Shown in pieces: positions 8,203 through 17,435 of a DNA stretch of 64,000 nt. Source of the stretch: Streptomyces cacaoi (lineage in GTDB: Bacteria; Actinomycetota; Actinomycetes; Streptomycetales; Streptomycetaceae); NCBI RefSeq assembly GCF_006539165.1, contig NZ_BJMM01000018.1, positions 62,001 to 126,000 on the forward strand, in the 5' to 3' direction. Made by a program: the position numbers and the translations under genes. The stretch's first letter is position 1. Each line of letters opens with the position of its first letter. The notes below the pieces were generated by a model, which did not search any database, was not told the DNA's origin, and was given only the letters and a program-made list of their open reading frames with translations.

Positions 8203-10941
8203 TCAGCCGTCACCGGCGGCTGCCGCGCGCCCGGCCTCCAGCCGGGCGACCGGGATGCGGAACGGCGAGCAGGAGACGTAGTCGAGCCCGGCCTCGTGGA
8301 AGAAGTGCACCGAGTCGGGGTCGCCGCCGTGTTCGCCGCACACGCCGAGCTTCAGACCGGGCCGGGAAGCGCGCCCGGCCGCGGCCGCGTCGCGGACGAG
8401 CTTGCCGACGCCGTCCTTGTCGATCGTCTCGAACGGGGAGACGCCGAAGATGCCCTTCTCCAGGTAGGCGGTGAAGAAGCTGGCCTCGACGTCGTCGCGG
8501 GAGAAGCCCCACACGGTCTGGGTGAGGTCGTTGGTGCCGAAGGAGAAGAAGTCGGCGCACTCGGCGATCTGGCCGGCCGTCAGCGCGGCACGCGGCAGTT
8601 CGATCATGGTGCCGAGCGCCAGCGTCAACTCGACGCCGTGCTCCCGCTCGACCGCAGCGATGACCTGCTCGGCCTCCTCGCGGACGATCTCCAGCTCCTG
8701 GACGGTGCCCACGAGCGGAATCATGATCTCCGCGCGCGGATCGCCCTTGGCCCCGATCCGCTCGGCCGCGGCCTCGGCGATGGCCCGCACCTGCATGGTG
8801 AACAGGCCGGGGATGACGAGCCCGAGGCGCACCCCGCGCAGCCCGAGCATCGGGTTCTGTTCGTGCAGCCGGTGCACGGCCTGGAGCAGCCGCAGTTCGT
8901 TCTCGTGCGGCTCGCGGCGCGATTCGGCCAGGGCGACCCGGACGGACAGCTCGGTGATGTCCGGCAGGAACTCGTGCAGCGGCGGGTCGAGGAGCCGGAC
9001 CGTGACGGGCAGCCCGTCCATGGCCTCGAACAGCTCGACGAAGTCGTCCTTCTGCAACGGGAGGAGGGCGCCCAGCGCCTCCTTCCGCTCCACCTCGGTG
9101 TCGGCGAGGATGAGCCGCTCGACCAGCTCCCGGCGCTCACCGAGGAACATGTGCTCGGTGCGGCACAGACCGATGCCCTGGGCGCCGAACCGGCGGGCCC
9201 GGGAGGCGTCCTCGGCGTTGTCGGCGTTGGCCCGCACCCGCAGCCGGCGGACCCGGTCGGCGTAGGCCATGATCCGGTGCACGGCCTTGACCAGCTCGTC
9301 GGCGTCGTCGGCGCCGGCGTGCATCCGGCCCTCGAAGTACTCGACGACGGGGGACGGTACGACCGGCACCTCACCGGCGTAGACCTTGCCGGTGGAGCCG
9401 TCGATGGAGACGGTGTCGCCCTCGTCGATCACGGCACCGCCGGGCGCGGTCAGCCGCCGCCGCTTGGTGTCGACCTCCAGCTCCTCGGCCCCGCACACAC
9501 AGGTCTTGCCCATGCCGCGGGCGACGACGGCCGCGTGCGAGGTCTTGCCGCCGCGCGAGGTGAGGATGCCCTCGGCGGCGATCATGCCGTCCAGGTCGTC
9601 GGGGTTGGTCTCGCGGCGGATGAGGATGACCTTCTCGCCGGAGCGCGACCACTTGATCGCGGTGTAGGAGTCGAAGACGGCCTTGCCGACGGCGGCTCCC
9701 GGCGAGGCGGCGATGCCCCAGCCGATCTGCTCGCCCTTGGCGCCGTTGTCGAAGCGGGGGAACATCAGCTGCGCGAGCTGGCCGCCGGTGACCCGCTTGA
9801 GGGCCTCGGGCTCGTCGATGAGCCCCTGGTCGACGAGTTGGGTGGCGATACGGAACGCGGCGGCGGCCGTGCGCTTGCCGACGCGGGTCTGGAGCATCCA
9901 CAGCTTGCCGCGCTCGATCGTGAACTCGATGTCGCACAGGTCCCGGTAGTGGGTCTCCAGGGTCTCCATGATCTGCATCAGCTCGTCGTAGGACTTCTTG
10001 TCGAGCTGTTCCAGTTCGGCGAGCGGCACCGTGTTGCGGATCCCGGCGACGACGTCCTCGCCCTGCGCGTTCTGGAGGTAGTCGCCGTAGACGCCCTGCT
10101 GGCCGCTGGCCGGGTCCCGGGTGAAGGCGACGCCGGTGCCCGAGTCGGGGCCGAGGTTGCCGAAGACCATCGAGCACACGTTGACGGCCGTGCCCAGGTC
10201 GTGCGGGATGCGTTCCTGGCGGCGGTAGAGCTTGGCGCGGTCGCCGTTCCACGAGTCGAAGACCGCGCGGATGGCCAGGTCCATCTGCTCGCGCGGCTCC
10301 TGCGGGAACTCGCGGCCGGTCTCGCGGACGACGATGCCCTTGAACTCCTCGACGAGCCCGCGCAGATCGTCCGCCGTGAGGTCCACGTCGGTGGTGACGC
10401 CGCGGCTGTTCTTGGCCGTCTCCAGCGCGTCGGCGAACAGTTCGCCGTCGATGCCGAGCACGGTGTCGCCGAACATCTGGATGAGGCGGCGGTAGGAGTC
10501 CCAGGCGAACCGCTCGTCGCCGGCCTGCGCGGCCAGGCCCTCGACGGAGGCGTCGGACAGGCCGATGTTGAGGACGGTGTCCATCATGCCCGGCATCGAG
10601 AACTTCGCACCGGAGCGGACGGAGACGAGCAGCGGATCGTCGGCCTGGCCGAGCTTCTTGCCCATCTTCCCCTCCAGCGCGGCCAGATGGGAGCCGACCT
10701 CGTCGCGGAGGGCCGAAGGTGCCTCGCCCGAGGCGAGGTACGCCTTGCACGCCTCGGTGGTGATGGTGAAGCCGGGAGGGACGGGAAGGCCGAGGTTGGT
10801 CATCTCGGCGAGGTTGGCCCCTTTCCCGCCGAGGAGATCCTTGAGGTCCTTGTTGCCCTCGCTGAAGTCGTAGACGAACTTCCGCTGTTGCGCGCTCTCA
10901 GCGGCCTTCGCGTTCTCAGCGTTTTGTGTGTGAACCGGCAC
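8203..10941 (-). CDS. ppdK: pyruvate, phosphate dikinase
   Basis: 912 aa. The chosen GTG at 10941 has GAGGAG upstream; the frame stays open to 11097 but the extra residues are not family-like. N-terminal ATP-grasp domain (FVYDFSEGNKDLKDLLGGKG, then TEACKAYLASGE), central phosphohistidine domain with GILTSRGGKTSHAAVVARGMGK (catalytic His in TSHAAV), and C-terminal PEP/pyruvate barrel ending in FFSFGTNDLTQTVWGFSRDD and GVCGEHGGDP. The full length agrees with bacterial PPDK. The enzyme interconverts pyruvate, ATP and phosphate with PEP, AMP and pyrophosphate at the pyruvate-PEP node. It is monocistronic, with its own terminator. Confidence 0.97.
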   Translation of the reverse strand: MPVHTQNAENAKAAESAQQRKFVYDFSEGNKDLKDLLGGKGANLAEMTNLGLPVPPGFTITTEACKAYLASGEAPSALRDEVGSHLAALEGKMGKKLGQADDPLLVSVRSGAKFSMPGMMDTVLNIGLSDASVEGLAAQAGDERFAWDSYRRLIQMFGDTVLGIDGELFADALETAKNSRGVTTDVDLTADDLRGLVEEFKGIVVRETGREFPQEPREQMDLAIRAVFDSWNGDRAKLYRRQERIPHDLGTAVNVCSMVFGNLGPDSGTGVAFTRDPASGQQGVYGDYLQNAQGEDVVAGIRNTVPLAELEQLDKKSYDELMQIMETLETHYRDLCDIEFTIERGKLWMLQTRVGKRTAAAAFRIATQLVDQGLIDEPEALKRVTGGQLAQLMFPRFDNGAKGEQIGWGIAASPGAAVGKAVFDSYTAIKWSRSGEKVILIRRETNPDDLDGMIAAEGILTSRGGKTSHAAVVARGMGKTCVCGAEELEVDTKRRRLTAPGGAVIDEGDTVSIDGSTGKVYAGEVPVVPSPVVEYFEGRMHAGADDADELVKAVHRIMAYADRVRRLRVRANADNAEDASRARRFGAQGIGLCRTEHMFLGERRELVERLILADTEVERKEALGALLPLQKDDFVELFEAMDGLPVTVRLLDPPLHEFLPDITELSVRVALAESRREPHENELRLLQAVHRLHEQNPMLGLRGVRLGLVIPGLFTMQVRAIAEAAAERIGAKGDPRAEIMIPLVGTVQELEIVREEAEQVIAAVEREHGVELTLALGTMIELPRAALTAGQIAECADFFSFGTNDLTQTVWGFSRDDVEASFFTAYLEKGIFGVSPFETIDKDGVGKLVRDAAAAGRASRPGLKLGVCGEHGGDPDSVHFFHEAGLDYVSCSPFRIPVARLEAGRAAAAGDG

Positions 10942-11393
10942 CGGACTCGGCTCCTCGTGGTCGGTTGCCCTGACGGCCGGGAGCGTACCCAGATCAAAGG
11001 CTTTGAGGTACGCCCAGCGGCACGTCACACGGCCGTAACCACCCATCTGCCGAGAGATCGAAAGTAACGCCGTTCCGACCGTGAATGGTGGGCCCATTCA
11101 CTCCTCGAACCGAATCTCGCGTTCCGCAATCCGAGGGCTCAAATCCAGCACGGAGAGCGAGAATTGAGAACAGGAAATGAACCAAGGCTCAGTAAAAGCG
11201 CGGGCTGCTCCTTGGAGAACTACAGCTCACATCTGAGCGCTCATATGAGCGAGACCCTTATCAAGGTGGCGCGAATCACGCGGCACGAACGAGGGACCGT
11301 CTCAGCATCCGGACGGCCGGGCGCACCCGGGCGCGGAATCCGCCCACGGCTGAACGCCGGAGCCGCCCCGTGCCCCGGGCGCACAGTGGACGC
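10942..11393. other. 452-bp divergent intergenic region between ppdK and epimerase gene
   Basis: No convincing gene. GC is lower than its surroundings, as expected for promoters of both flanking genes. A perfect 14-bp palindrome CGCTCATATGAGCG lies at 11238-11251 and could be an operator. I saw no known riboswitch signature. Confidence 0.5.
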
Positions 11394-12428
11394 ATGAAGC
11401 TACTGGTGCTGGGCGGAACGGAGTTCGTGGGACGCGCCCTCGTCGAGGAGGCGCTCCGGCGGGGAGCGGAGGTGACCGTGCTGCACCGCGGCAGACACCC
11501 GGCACCGCCCGGGGTGACGGCGCTCTTCGGGGACCGCACCGCACCCGACGGGCTGGACGCGCTGCACGGCCACGGCCCCTGGGACCTCGTCGTGGACACC
11601 TGGACCGGGGCGGCGGCCGCCGTACTGCGCTCCGCCCGCGAACTGGAGGGCCGCACCGGCCGCTACGCCTACGTCTCCAGCCTCTCGGTGCACCCCTTCC
11701 CGAGCCCGCCCGGCCTCACCGAGGAGAGCCCGGTGGTGGAGGGCGACCCCGGCGACGACTCCGAGGGGGCCGCCGAGGATTACGCGCGGGCCAAGCGGGG
11801 CGGGGAGCTGGCCGTGCTGAGCGTCTTCGGCGACGTCGGCGGGCCCGGATCCGGGGGGCGTGCGCTGCTGCCACGGCCGGGCCTCGTGCTCGGCCCGGGC
11901 GAGAACCTCGGGCGGCTGCCCTGGTGGCTGAACCGGGCGGCGCGCGGCGGGCCGATGCTCGCGCCGGGGCCCGCGGGGCTGCCCGTGCAGTACATCGACG
12001 TCCGCGATCTCGTCCGGTGGCTGCTGGACGCGGCGGACAAGGGGCTGAGCGGCCCGTGGAGCCTGGTGTCGCGGCCCGGGCACACCACCATGGGCGAACT
12101 GCTGGAGACCGTCGTCCGGGTCACCGGCTCGGTGGCCGAGCCGCGCTGGGCGGACGCGGAGGCGCTCGTCGCCGCGGGCGCCGAGCCGTGGGAGGAGCTG
12201 CCGGTGTGGACGCCGCCGGGCCGGATCCACGACGCCCTGCACCACACGGACCCCTCGCGCGCGCTCGCCGAGGGCCTGCGCTGCCGGCCCGTCGGGGAGA
12301 CCGTCGCCGACACCTGGGAGTGGCTGCGCCGGCTCGGCGGGACGGCGCCGCAGCGGGCGGACCGCCGGCCCGTGGGGATCACGGCCGAACGGGAGGCGGA
12401 GCTGCTGGCCGCCTGCGGTCTGGGCTGA
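11394..12428 (+). CDS. NAD-dependent epimerase/dehydratase-family (extended SDR-like) protein
   Basis: 344 aa. N-terminal Rossmann motif MKLLVLGGTEFVGRALVEEA, then DLVVDTWTGAAAAVLRSARE and YAYVSSLSVHPFP, as in atypical/extended SDR proteins annotated as NAD-dependent epimerase or reductase. The usual YxxxK pair appears as YARAKRGGE (about residue 132), so catalysis remains possible. A substrate-binding region follows (VQYIDVRDLVRWLLDAAD). ATG at 11394; no strong ribosome site. It stands alone, convergent with dusB. Substrate unknown. Confidence 0.82.
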   Translation: MKLLVLGGTEFVGRALVEEALRRGAEVTVLHRGRHPAPPGVTALFGDRTAPDGLDALHGHGPWDLVVDTWTGAAAAVLRSARELEGRTGRYAYVSSLSVHPFPSPPGLTEESPVVEGDPGDDSEGAAEDYARAKRGGELAVLSVFGDVGGPGSGGRALLPRPGLVLGPGENLGRLPWWLNRAARGGPMLAPGPAGLPVQYIDVRDLVRWLLDAADKGLSGPWSLVSRPGHTTMGELLETVVRVTGSVAEPRWADAEALVAAGAEPWEELPVWTPPGRIHDALHHTDPSRALAEGLRCRPVGETVADTWEWLRRLGGTAPQRADRRPVGITAEREAELLAACGLG

Positions 12429-12461
12429 GCGCGGTGCCGCGCCACCGGACCGGCCGCCGGA

Positions 12462-13604
12462 TCAGCCGCCGGAGGTGTCCAGTTCGGCCTCGGCGGTGAC
12501 GGCGTCGCAGGAGTACGGGTCGGCCAGCCAGCCGTCCGGGAGGACGACCTTGTTGCGGGAGTGGGTGCGACCGCGCGGGCCGTCCGCCCCGGGCGGCCAC
12601 TCCTGGTCGAGGTCCAACTCGTCCAGCAGGGAGCGCAGTTCGGCCAGCGAGCCGGCGACGGCGAGACGCTTGCGGAACTCCGAGCCGACGGAGAAGCCCT
12701 TGGTGTACCAGGCGACGTGCTTACGGAAGTCGATCACGCCGCGGTTCTCGTCGCCCAGCCACTCCCCCAGCAGCCGTGCGTGCCGGACCATCACGTCGGC
12801 GACCTCGCGCAGCGTGGGGCGCGCAAAGCCGTCCGGGCCCGCGCCCCCGGGCGAGAGCGCGGCGACCAGATCGGCGAAGAGCCAGGGGCGGCCCAGACAG
12901 CCGCGGCCGACGACGACGCCGTCGCAGCCGGTCTCCCGCATCATCCGGGCCGCGTCGTCGGCCGACCAGATGTCGCCGTTGCCCAGCACCGGGATCTCGG
13001 GGACCGCCTCCTTCAGCCGGGCGATGGCCTCCCAGTCGGCGGTACCGCCGTAGTGCTGTGCGGCGGTGCGGCCGTGCAGCGCGATCGCGGTGACGCCCTC
13101 CTCGACGGCGATCCGGCCGGCGTCCAGGAACGTCAGATGGTCGTCGTCGATACCCTTGCGCATCTTCATCGTCACCGGCAGGCCGCCCGCGCCGGTGACG
13201 GCCTCGTGCAGGATGGCGCGCAGCAGCGGGCGCTTGTACGGGAGGGCCGAGCCGCCGCCCTTGCGGGTGACCTTGGGCACGGGGCAGCCGAAGTTGAGGT
13301 CGATGTGGTCGGCCAGCCCCTCCTCCGCGATCATGCGGACGGCCTTGCCGACGGTGACCGGGTCCACCCCGTACAGCTGGATGGAGCGCGGCTTCTCGCC
13401 CGCGTCGAAGTGGACGAGCTTCATCGTCTTCTCGTTCCGCTCGACCAGCGCCCGCGAGGTGATCATCTCGCTGACGAACAGCCCCTCACCACCGGAGAAC
13501 TCCCGGCACAGCGTCCGGAACGGTGCGTTGGTGATCCCGGCCATCGGCGCCAGCACCACGGGTGTGGTGACGGTGTGCGGTCCGATCTGCAACGGCTGGG
13601 GCAT
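12462..13604 (-). CDS. dusB: tRNA-dihydrouridine synthase
   Basis: 380 aa, ATG at 13604. Dus/NifR3 family motifs: VVLAPMAGITNAPFRTLCRE at the N-terminus, SEMITSRALV, FGCPVPKVTRKGGGSAL with the catalytic Cys, MKMRKGIDD, HGRTAAQHYGG, and GNGDIWSADDAARMM and VVVGRGCLGRPWLF for FMN binding. The enzyme reduces uridines in tRNA to dihydrouridine using NADPH and FMN. Length is usual for actinobacterial DusB. The gene is single, convergent with the epimerase. Confidence 0.95.
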   Translation of the reverse strand: MPQPLQIGPHTVTTPVVLAPMAGITNAPFRTLCREFSGGEGLFVSEMITSRALVERNEKTMKLVHFDAGEKPRSIQLYGVDPVTVGKAVRMIAEEGLADHIDLNFGCPVPKVTRKGGGSALPYKRPLLRAILHEAVTGAGGLPVTMKMRKGIDDDHLTFLDAGRIAVEEGVTAIALHGRTAAQHYGGTADWEAIARLKEAVPEIPVLGNGDIWSADDAARMMRETGCDGVVVGRGCLGRPWLFADLVAALSPGGAGPDGFARPTLREVADVMVRHARLLGEWLGDENRGVIDFRKHVAWYTKGFSVGSEFRKRLAVAGSLAELRSLLDELDLDQEWPPGADGPRGRTHSRNKVVLPDGWLADPYSCDAVTAEAELDTSGG

Positions 13605-13760
13605 GGGGGGCGGTCCTCGCTTGTCCTCGTATCTCGCGGTGTCTCGCGGTGTCCCGTGACGGGGCCGGGCGGCCCTCCATTGTCCCCCATGCCGCGCGCC
13701 GCCCGCCGGTGAGCCTCCGGGAGCCCCTCGCGGCGGATACGCCGAGCCGTCGGCACGCCG

Positions 13761-14288
13761 TCAGTCCGTGCCGCTCTCCGGGGCATCCGGGTCGCGGCCG
13801 GCGAGGCGGGCGGCGGCGCGGCGCTGGCGGCGGGTGGCCTCGGTGACATAGCGGCCGATCAGCTCCAGCTCCTCGGTGCTGAAGCCCTCGTGCAGCTGCT
13901 CGATCTCGGCGAGGAAGTCCACGAACAGGGGCTCCAGATCCCGTTGGCCCTCGGGCCGCATCTCGACGAGGACGCGGCGCTGGTCGGTGGGGTGCGGCAC
14001 ACGGCGCACATAGCCCTTGCGCTCCAGGCGGTCGACGAGACCGGTGACCGAGGCGGGGGCCAGGCCCGAGCGCTGGACCAGCTCCTTCGCGGTGAGCGGG
14101 CCCTCGCGCTGGAGCCAGTCGAGCGCCTTGGTCTCGGTCGCGTTCAGGCCGCGCTTGGCGGCGATCAGGCTGTGGAACATCACGGCGACGGTGCTCATCT
14201 CGCGCTCGGCGTCGATGAGTTCGGCGATCACCCGCTCGCGCCGCCCCTCCCGCCCCGGTGTCTCCTCCGGCTCGCTGCCCATGGGCAC
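13761..14288 (-). CDS. MarR-family transcriptional regulator
   Basis: 175 aa from the GTG at 14288; an in-frame ATG at 14282 is equally possible. Winged helix core: LNATETKALDWLQREGPLTAKELVQRSGLAPASVTGLVDRLERKG, then the wing VRRVPHPTDQRRVLVEM, and a dimerisation helix at the C-terminus. It is divergent from a DHA2-type MFS exporter, and the 123-bp intergenic region holds two similar palindromes, so it most likely represses the exporter and itself and is relieved by an exported compound. Confidence 0.92.
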   Translation of the reverse strand: MPMGSEPEETPGREGRRERVIAELIDAEREMSTVAVMFHSLIAAKRGLNATETKALDWLQREGPLTAKELVQRSGLAPASVTGLVDRLERKGYVRRVPHPTDQRRVLVEMRPEGQRDLEPLFVDFLAEIEQLHEGFSTEELELIGRYVTEATRRQRRAAARLAGRDPDAPESGTD

Positions 14289-14303
14289 AGGCTAGCAGCC
14301 ATA

Positions 14304-14323
14304 TTTCGTTCGCCTGAACGAAA
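14304..14323. promoter_or_regulatory. MarR operator palindrome 1
   Basis: TTTCGTTC-GCCT-GAACGAAA, a perfect 8-4-8 inverted repeat, 16 bp upstream of the marR start. It shares TTTCGTT/AACGAAA arms with a second box 51 bp away (centre to centre). Confidence 0.75.
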
Positions 14324-14354
14324 GAGTTGCCCCTGTGCCGACTCCGTGCAACTC

Positions 14355-14374
14355 TTTCGTTAGTCCGAACGAAA
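14355..14374. promoter_or_regulatory. MarR operator palindrome 2
   Basis: TTTCGTT-AGTCCG-AACGAAA, a 7-6-7 inverted repeat with the same arms as box 1, lying 38 bp upstream of the MFS start, where it would overlap the exporter promoter. Confidence 0.75.
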
Positions 14375-14411
14375 TAAATCTCGGCAGCAACCGGCAGAAA
14401 CGGAGACCTCC

Positions 14412-15977
14412 ATGTCCACCGCTCCCCCGCCCGCCCCGGGCTCCGCCCCGCCCGGCGCCCACCCGCTGCGCTGGGCCGCCGCCGTCGTACTGATGGTCGC
14501 CGCGCTGATGGACATGGTGGATGTGACGATCGTCAACGTCGCCCTGCCCTCCATCGGACGCGATCTGGCCGCCCCCGAGAGCGCCCTCCAGTGGCTGATG
14601 TCGGCGTACATGCTCGGATTCGCCGGGACGCTGATCGTCTCCGGACACCTGGGCGACCGCTACGGCCGCAAACCGCTCTTCCTCACCGGCACGGCACTGT
14701 TCGGCCTCGCCAGCCTGACCTGCGGCATCGCTCAGACCCCCGGGCAGCTCGTGGCCGCACGCGCCGTGCAGGGCGTGGCCGCCGCGCTCGTCATGCCGCA
14801 GGTGCTCGGCGCGTTCCGCACCCTCTTCCACGGCAGGGAGCGCGGCGCCGCGTTCGGCATGTACGGGGGCGTCGCCGGGTTCGCGTCCGCGATCGGGCTG
14901 CTGCTCGGCGGGGTGCTGACCGACGCCGACCTGTTCGGCTGGGGCTGGCGCAGCATCTTCCTGATCAATGTGCCCGTCGCCGCCGTCACCCTCGTCGCCG
15001 GAGTGCTGCTCGTGCCGTCCGTCGGCGAACGCTCCGCCCGGCGGCCCGATCTGCCCGGCAGCCTGCTGCTCGCCGGCGGGCTCGTCGCCGTCGTCCTGCC
15101 GCTGGTGCAGGGCGAGTCCTGGGGCTGGCCGGTGTGGGGCTGGCTGTGCATGGCCGCCGGTGTGCTCGCCGTACTCGGCCTCGCCGTGCTGGAACCGCGC
15201 CGCCGCTCCGCCCGGCAGGGACGCACCGCGCCGCTGCTGCCCGCCAGGGCCTTCCGCAACGGGGCCTTCAGCACGGGCCTCGTCGTCCAACTGCTGTTCG
15301 CCGTCGGTATGCAGGGCTTCTTCCTCGTCCTCACCCTGTGGCTCCAGGCCGGGCAGGGCTACACCCCGCTCCAGGCCGGGGTGGTGACCGTGGCCTTCGC
15401 GGTCGGCGGGTTCCTCACCGCGCCGGTCGCCGGGGCCCTGGCCGTGCGCTTCGGGCGGCTCGTCCTGGTGGCGGGCGCGGCCCTGATGGCCGTCGGCTAC
15501 GGGCTGGTGTGGCTCGCCGTGGACGGCTCAGCCGCCGTGCACACCGGGGCCTGGCCGCTGGTGCCCGGGCTGCTGCTGGCCGGCGCCGGGCTGGGCTTCC
15601 TGGTGGTGCCGCTCGTGGACGTCGTGCTGTCCGCCGTGCCCGCCGGGATCGCGGGCGCCGCCTCCGGGATCTTCACCACCGGGCAGCAGTTCGGCGGGGC
15701 CGTGGGGGTCGCCGCCATCGGCGCCGCCTTCTTCGACCGCACCCGGGACGGCCTCACCGACGCCTTCCTGCACGCCGCGCCCTGGGCGCTCGCCGCGGCC
15801 GTCGCCTGCGCGCTGCTGTGTCTGTGGCTGCCGCGGACGGCGGTGACGGAGGAGGAGCGGGAAGCGGTCGCCGGGGGAGCCGCCGAGGAGACAGCCGGTG
15901 AGGCCGCCGGGGGAGCCTCCGCGGAGGCCGCCGGGAAGGCGGACACCGGTGCGGTGGTCACCGGGCCGGTGGGGTGA
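14412..15977 (+). CDS. MFS drug exporter, DHA2 (EmrB/QacA) type
   Basis: 521 aa, ATG at 14412 with GGAG upstream. About 14 hydrophobic segments are visible. Signature motifs: MDMVDVTIVNVALPSIGRDL in the first membrane helix, GDRYGRKPLFL (motif A) and GYTPLQAGVVTV in the second half. These use the proton gradient to export lipophilic drugs. The C-terminal tail (about 40 residues, EEREAVAGGAAEE...) is a low-complexity Ala/Glu/Gly stretch. It is divergent from marR and probably repressed by it. Substrate unknown. Confidence 0.93.
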   Translation: MSTAPPPAPGSAPPGAHPLRWAAAVVLMVAALMDMVDVTIVNVALPSIGRDLAAPESALQWLMSAYMLGFAGTLIVSGHLGDRYGRKPLFLTGTALFGLASLTCGIAQTPGQLVAARAVQGVAAALVMPQVLGAFRTLFHGRERGAAFGMYGGVAGFASAIGLLLGGVLTDADLFGWGWRSIFLINVPVAAVTLVAGVLLVPSVGERSARRPDLPGSLLLAGGLVAVVLPLVQGESWGWPVWGWLCMAAGVLAVLGLAVLEPRRRSARQGRTAPLLPARAFRNGAFSTGLVVQLLFAVGMQGFFLVLTLWLQAGQGYTPLQAGVVTVAFAVGGFLTAPVAGALAVRFGRLVLVAGAALMAVGYGLVWLAVDGSAAVHTGAWPLVPGLLLAGAGLGFLVVPLVDVVLSAVPAGIAGAASGIFTTGQQFGGAVGVAAIGAAFFDRTRDGLTDAFLHAAPWALAAAVACALLCLWLPRTAVTEEEREAVAGGAAEETAGEAAGGASAEAAGKADTGAVVTGPVG

Positions 15978-16311
15978 CGAGCCGGGCGGGCGGTGCGCCG
16001 GGGCGGGCCCGGGCCGGTGAGCGGCCTGCCGCCGGGTGCCGTGGGGACGCCGTCCGCCGGTCGCGGCGCGGTTCGGCCGGGGTGGGCGGCGCGCGGTTGA
16101 GCCGGTACCGGCGGTGGGGTTCGGCCGGGGGCGGGGACGCGGTTCGACCAGTAGCGGGGCAGCTCGACCAGGGGGACGCCGTTCGACCGGTACTGGCGGT
16201 GCGGCGCGACCAGGGGCGGGGACGCGGTTCGACCGGTGTGGCGGTGCGGCCCGGCCGACAGCGGTGCTGCTCAACCAGGGGCGGCCACGCGGCTCGACCG
16301 ACAGGTCCGGT
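15978..16311. other. 334-bp convergent spacer, filled by degenerate tandem repeats
   Basis: Between the stop of the MFS gene and the stop of the frameshifted regulator. The first ~115 bp show nothing recognisable; the rest is a repeat array described separately. No coding potential was seen. Confidence 0.6.
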
Positions 16312-16331
16312 TCAGCCGGTGGTGGCGGCGG
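16095..16331. repeat. degenerate ~21-bp tandem repeat, about 11 copies
   Basis: Units begin with a TTCGACCGG-like core (variants TTGAGCCGG, TTCGGCCGG, CTCGACCAG, GCGACCAGG, CTCAACCAG, TTCAGCCGG) followed by a GC-rich tail such as GGGGCGGGGACGC or TACTGGCGGTGCGG. Spacing is about 19-23 bp. The last unit enters the 3' end of the regulator gene. Copies have diverged, so it looks old. Confidence 0.65.
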
Positions 16332-17333
16332 AGGCGGTGGTGCGTTCCGTGAGCAGGGTGTGGAGCTTCGTCACTCCGGCGTGGGTCCCGTCGTCCGCCG
16401 GGACGTAGACGCCCAGCCGGGCGCCCTCGGCCGGGTTGAGCCACAGGCCCTGGAAGGTGAAGTGGAGGCGGCCCACGTGCGGGTTGTCGAAGCTCTTGCG
16501 GTGGTCGACGGCGCGCGCCACCTCGTGCCGCTCCCACAGCTCGCGGAACTCGGGCGATTCGCGCTGCATCCGGCACAGCAGCGCCTTCCACGCGGGCTCG
16601 GCCAGATGCTCGGCCATCCGGGCCCGGAACCGGGCCGTCATCTGCCGGACCGTCTCCTGCCGGTCCGGCATCGCCGCCTGCCAGCCGGGGTGGGTGAACG
16701 ACAGCCACATGCAGTTGCGGTCGCACGGTGCCACGGCGTCCAGGTCGGTCAGCAGGCCGCCGTAGACGGTGTTGTAGGCGAGGATGTCGTACCGCGCGTT
16801 CTGCACGAGCGCCGGGAACGGTTCGAGCTGGCGCAGCATCTGCCGGACGCCGCAGGGCAGCGTGTCCACCGCGTCCGTCGGCATCGGATCGGGCGTCCCG
16901 GCCAGCGCGAACAGATGGGCGCGCTCGCTGGAGTCCAGCAGCAGGGCGCGTGCCAGGAGTCCAGCACCTGCGCCGAGACCGTGATGTCCCGGGCCTGCTC
17001 GATCCACGTGTACCAGGTGACGCCCACCGCGGAGAGGTGCGCGACCTCCTCGCGGCGCAGCCCCGGCGTACGGCGGCGCCGGCCGCGCGGCAGGCCCACC
17101 TGCTCCGGGGAGACCCGCTCGCGGCGGCTGCGCAGGAACGCCGCCAGCGCCCGGCGGCGGGCCCCGTGCGCCCCGTCCGCCCCGTCCGCCGGCTCCTCGG
17201 CCGGGCCGGGAGTCCGCCGCACGGGGAGCGCGGCCCCGGGCTCCCCGCCCGCGCGGGGTCGCGCCGCCGGGTGCCCGTGCCCGCCGGACCGTGGTGTCGC
17301 CGTCGCCGTGCTCCGGCCTGCGCCCTCGCTCAT
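16312..17333 (-). pseudogene. XRE regulator with MmyB-like ligand domain, frameshifted
   Basis: Two reading frames make up one protein. From the ATG at 17333, after a ~50-residue low-complexity start, comes a helix-turn-helix (ALAAFLRSRRERVSPEQVG, RTPGLRREEVAHLSAVGVTW) up to ...TVSAQVLDS. The continuation LARALLLDSSERAHLFALAG and the whole MmyB-like domain (NARYDILAYNTVYGGLLTDL, GRLHFTFQGLWLNP) are in the next frame. One base is missing near 16956-16957: adding a G there (C on the coding strand) restores D-S-L-A-R. It may be a pseudogene, a sequencing error in a C/G run, or, less likely, a programmed shift. It is divergent from an MFS exporter it would normally control. Confidence 0.85.
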
Positions 17334-17379
17334 GCTCCCCAGGATGCAGCCTCCGGCGGGACCGTTGCCAGGTAGTGCG

Positions 17380-17410
17380 GGTACCAGGACAACGACCGTC
17401 TGGTACCAGG
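17380..17410. promoter_or_regulatory. direct pair of GGTACCAGG sites
   Basis: GGTACCAGG occurs at 17380-17388 and 17402-17410, exactly 22 bp apart (two helical turns), between the XRE-type regulator and the MFS gene and ending 25 bp before the MFS start. Each contains the palindrome GGTACC. It is a likely operator for the frameshifted regulator. Confidence 0.55.
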
Positions 17411-17435
17411 CTCACGGGGCGCCCAGGCTCGACCC

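Noticed and set aside
7570..11067. Long open frame (1165 codons) on the plus strand opposite ppdK
   Set aside because: It is the GC-bias shadow of ppdK; the product is low-complexity Leu/Gly/Val/Asp with no domain, and ppdK itself is unmistakable.
10942..11393. Riboswitch or small RNA in the ppdK upstream region
   Set aside because: No conserved aptamer motif could be matched by eye; only a 14-bp palindrome stands out.
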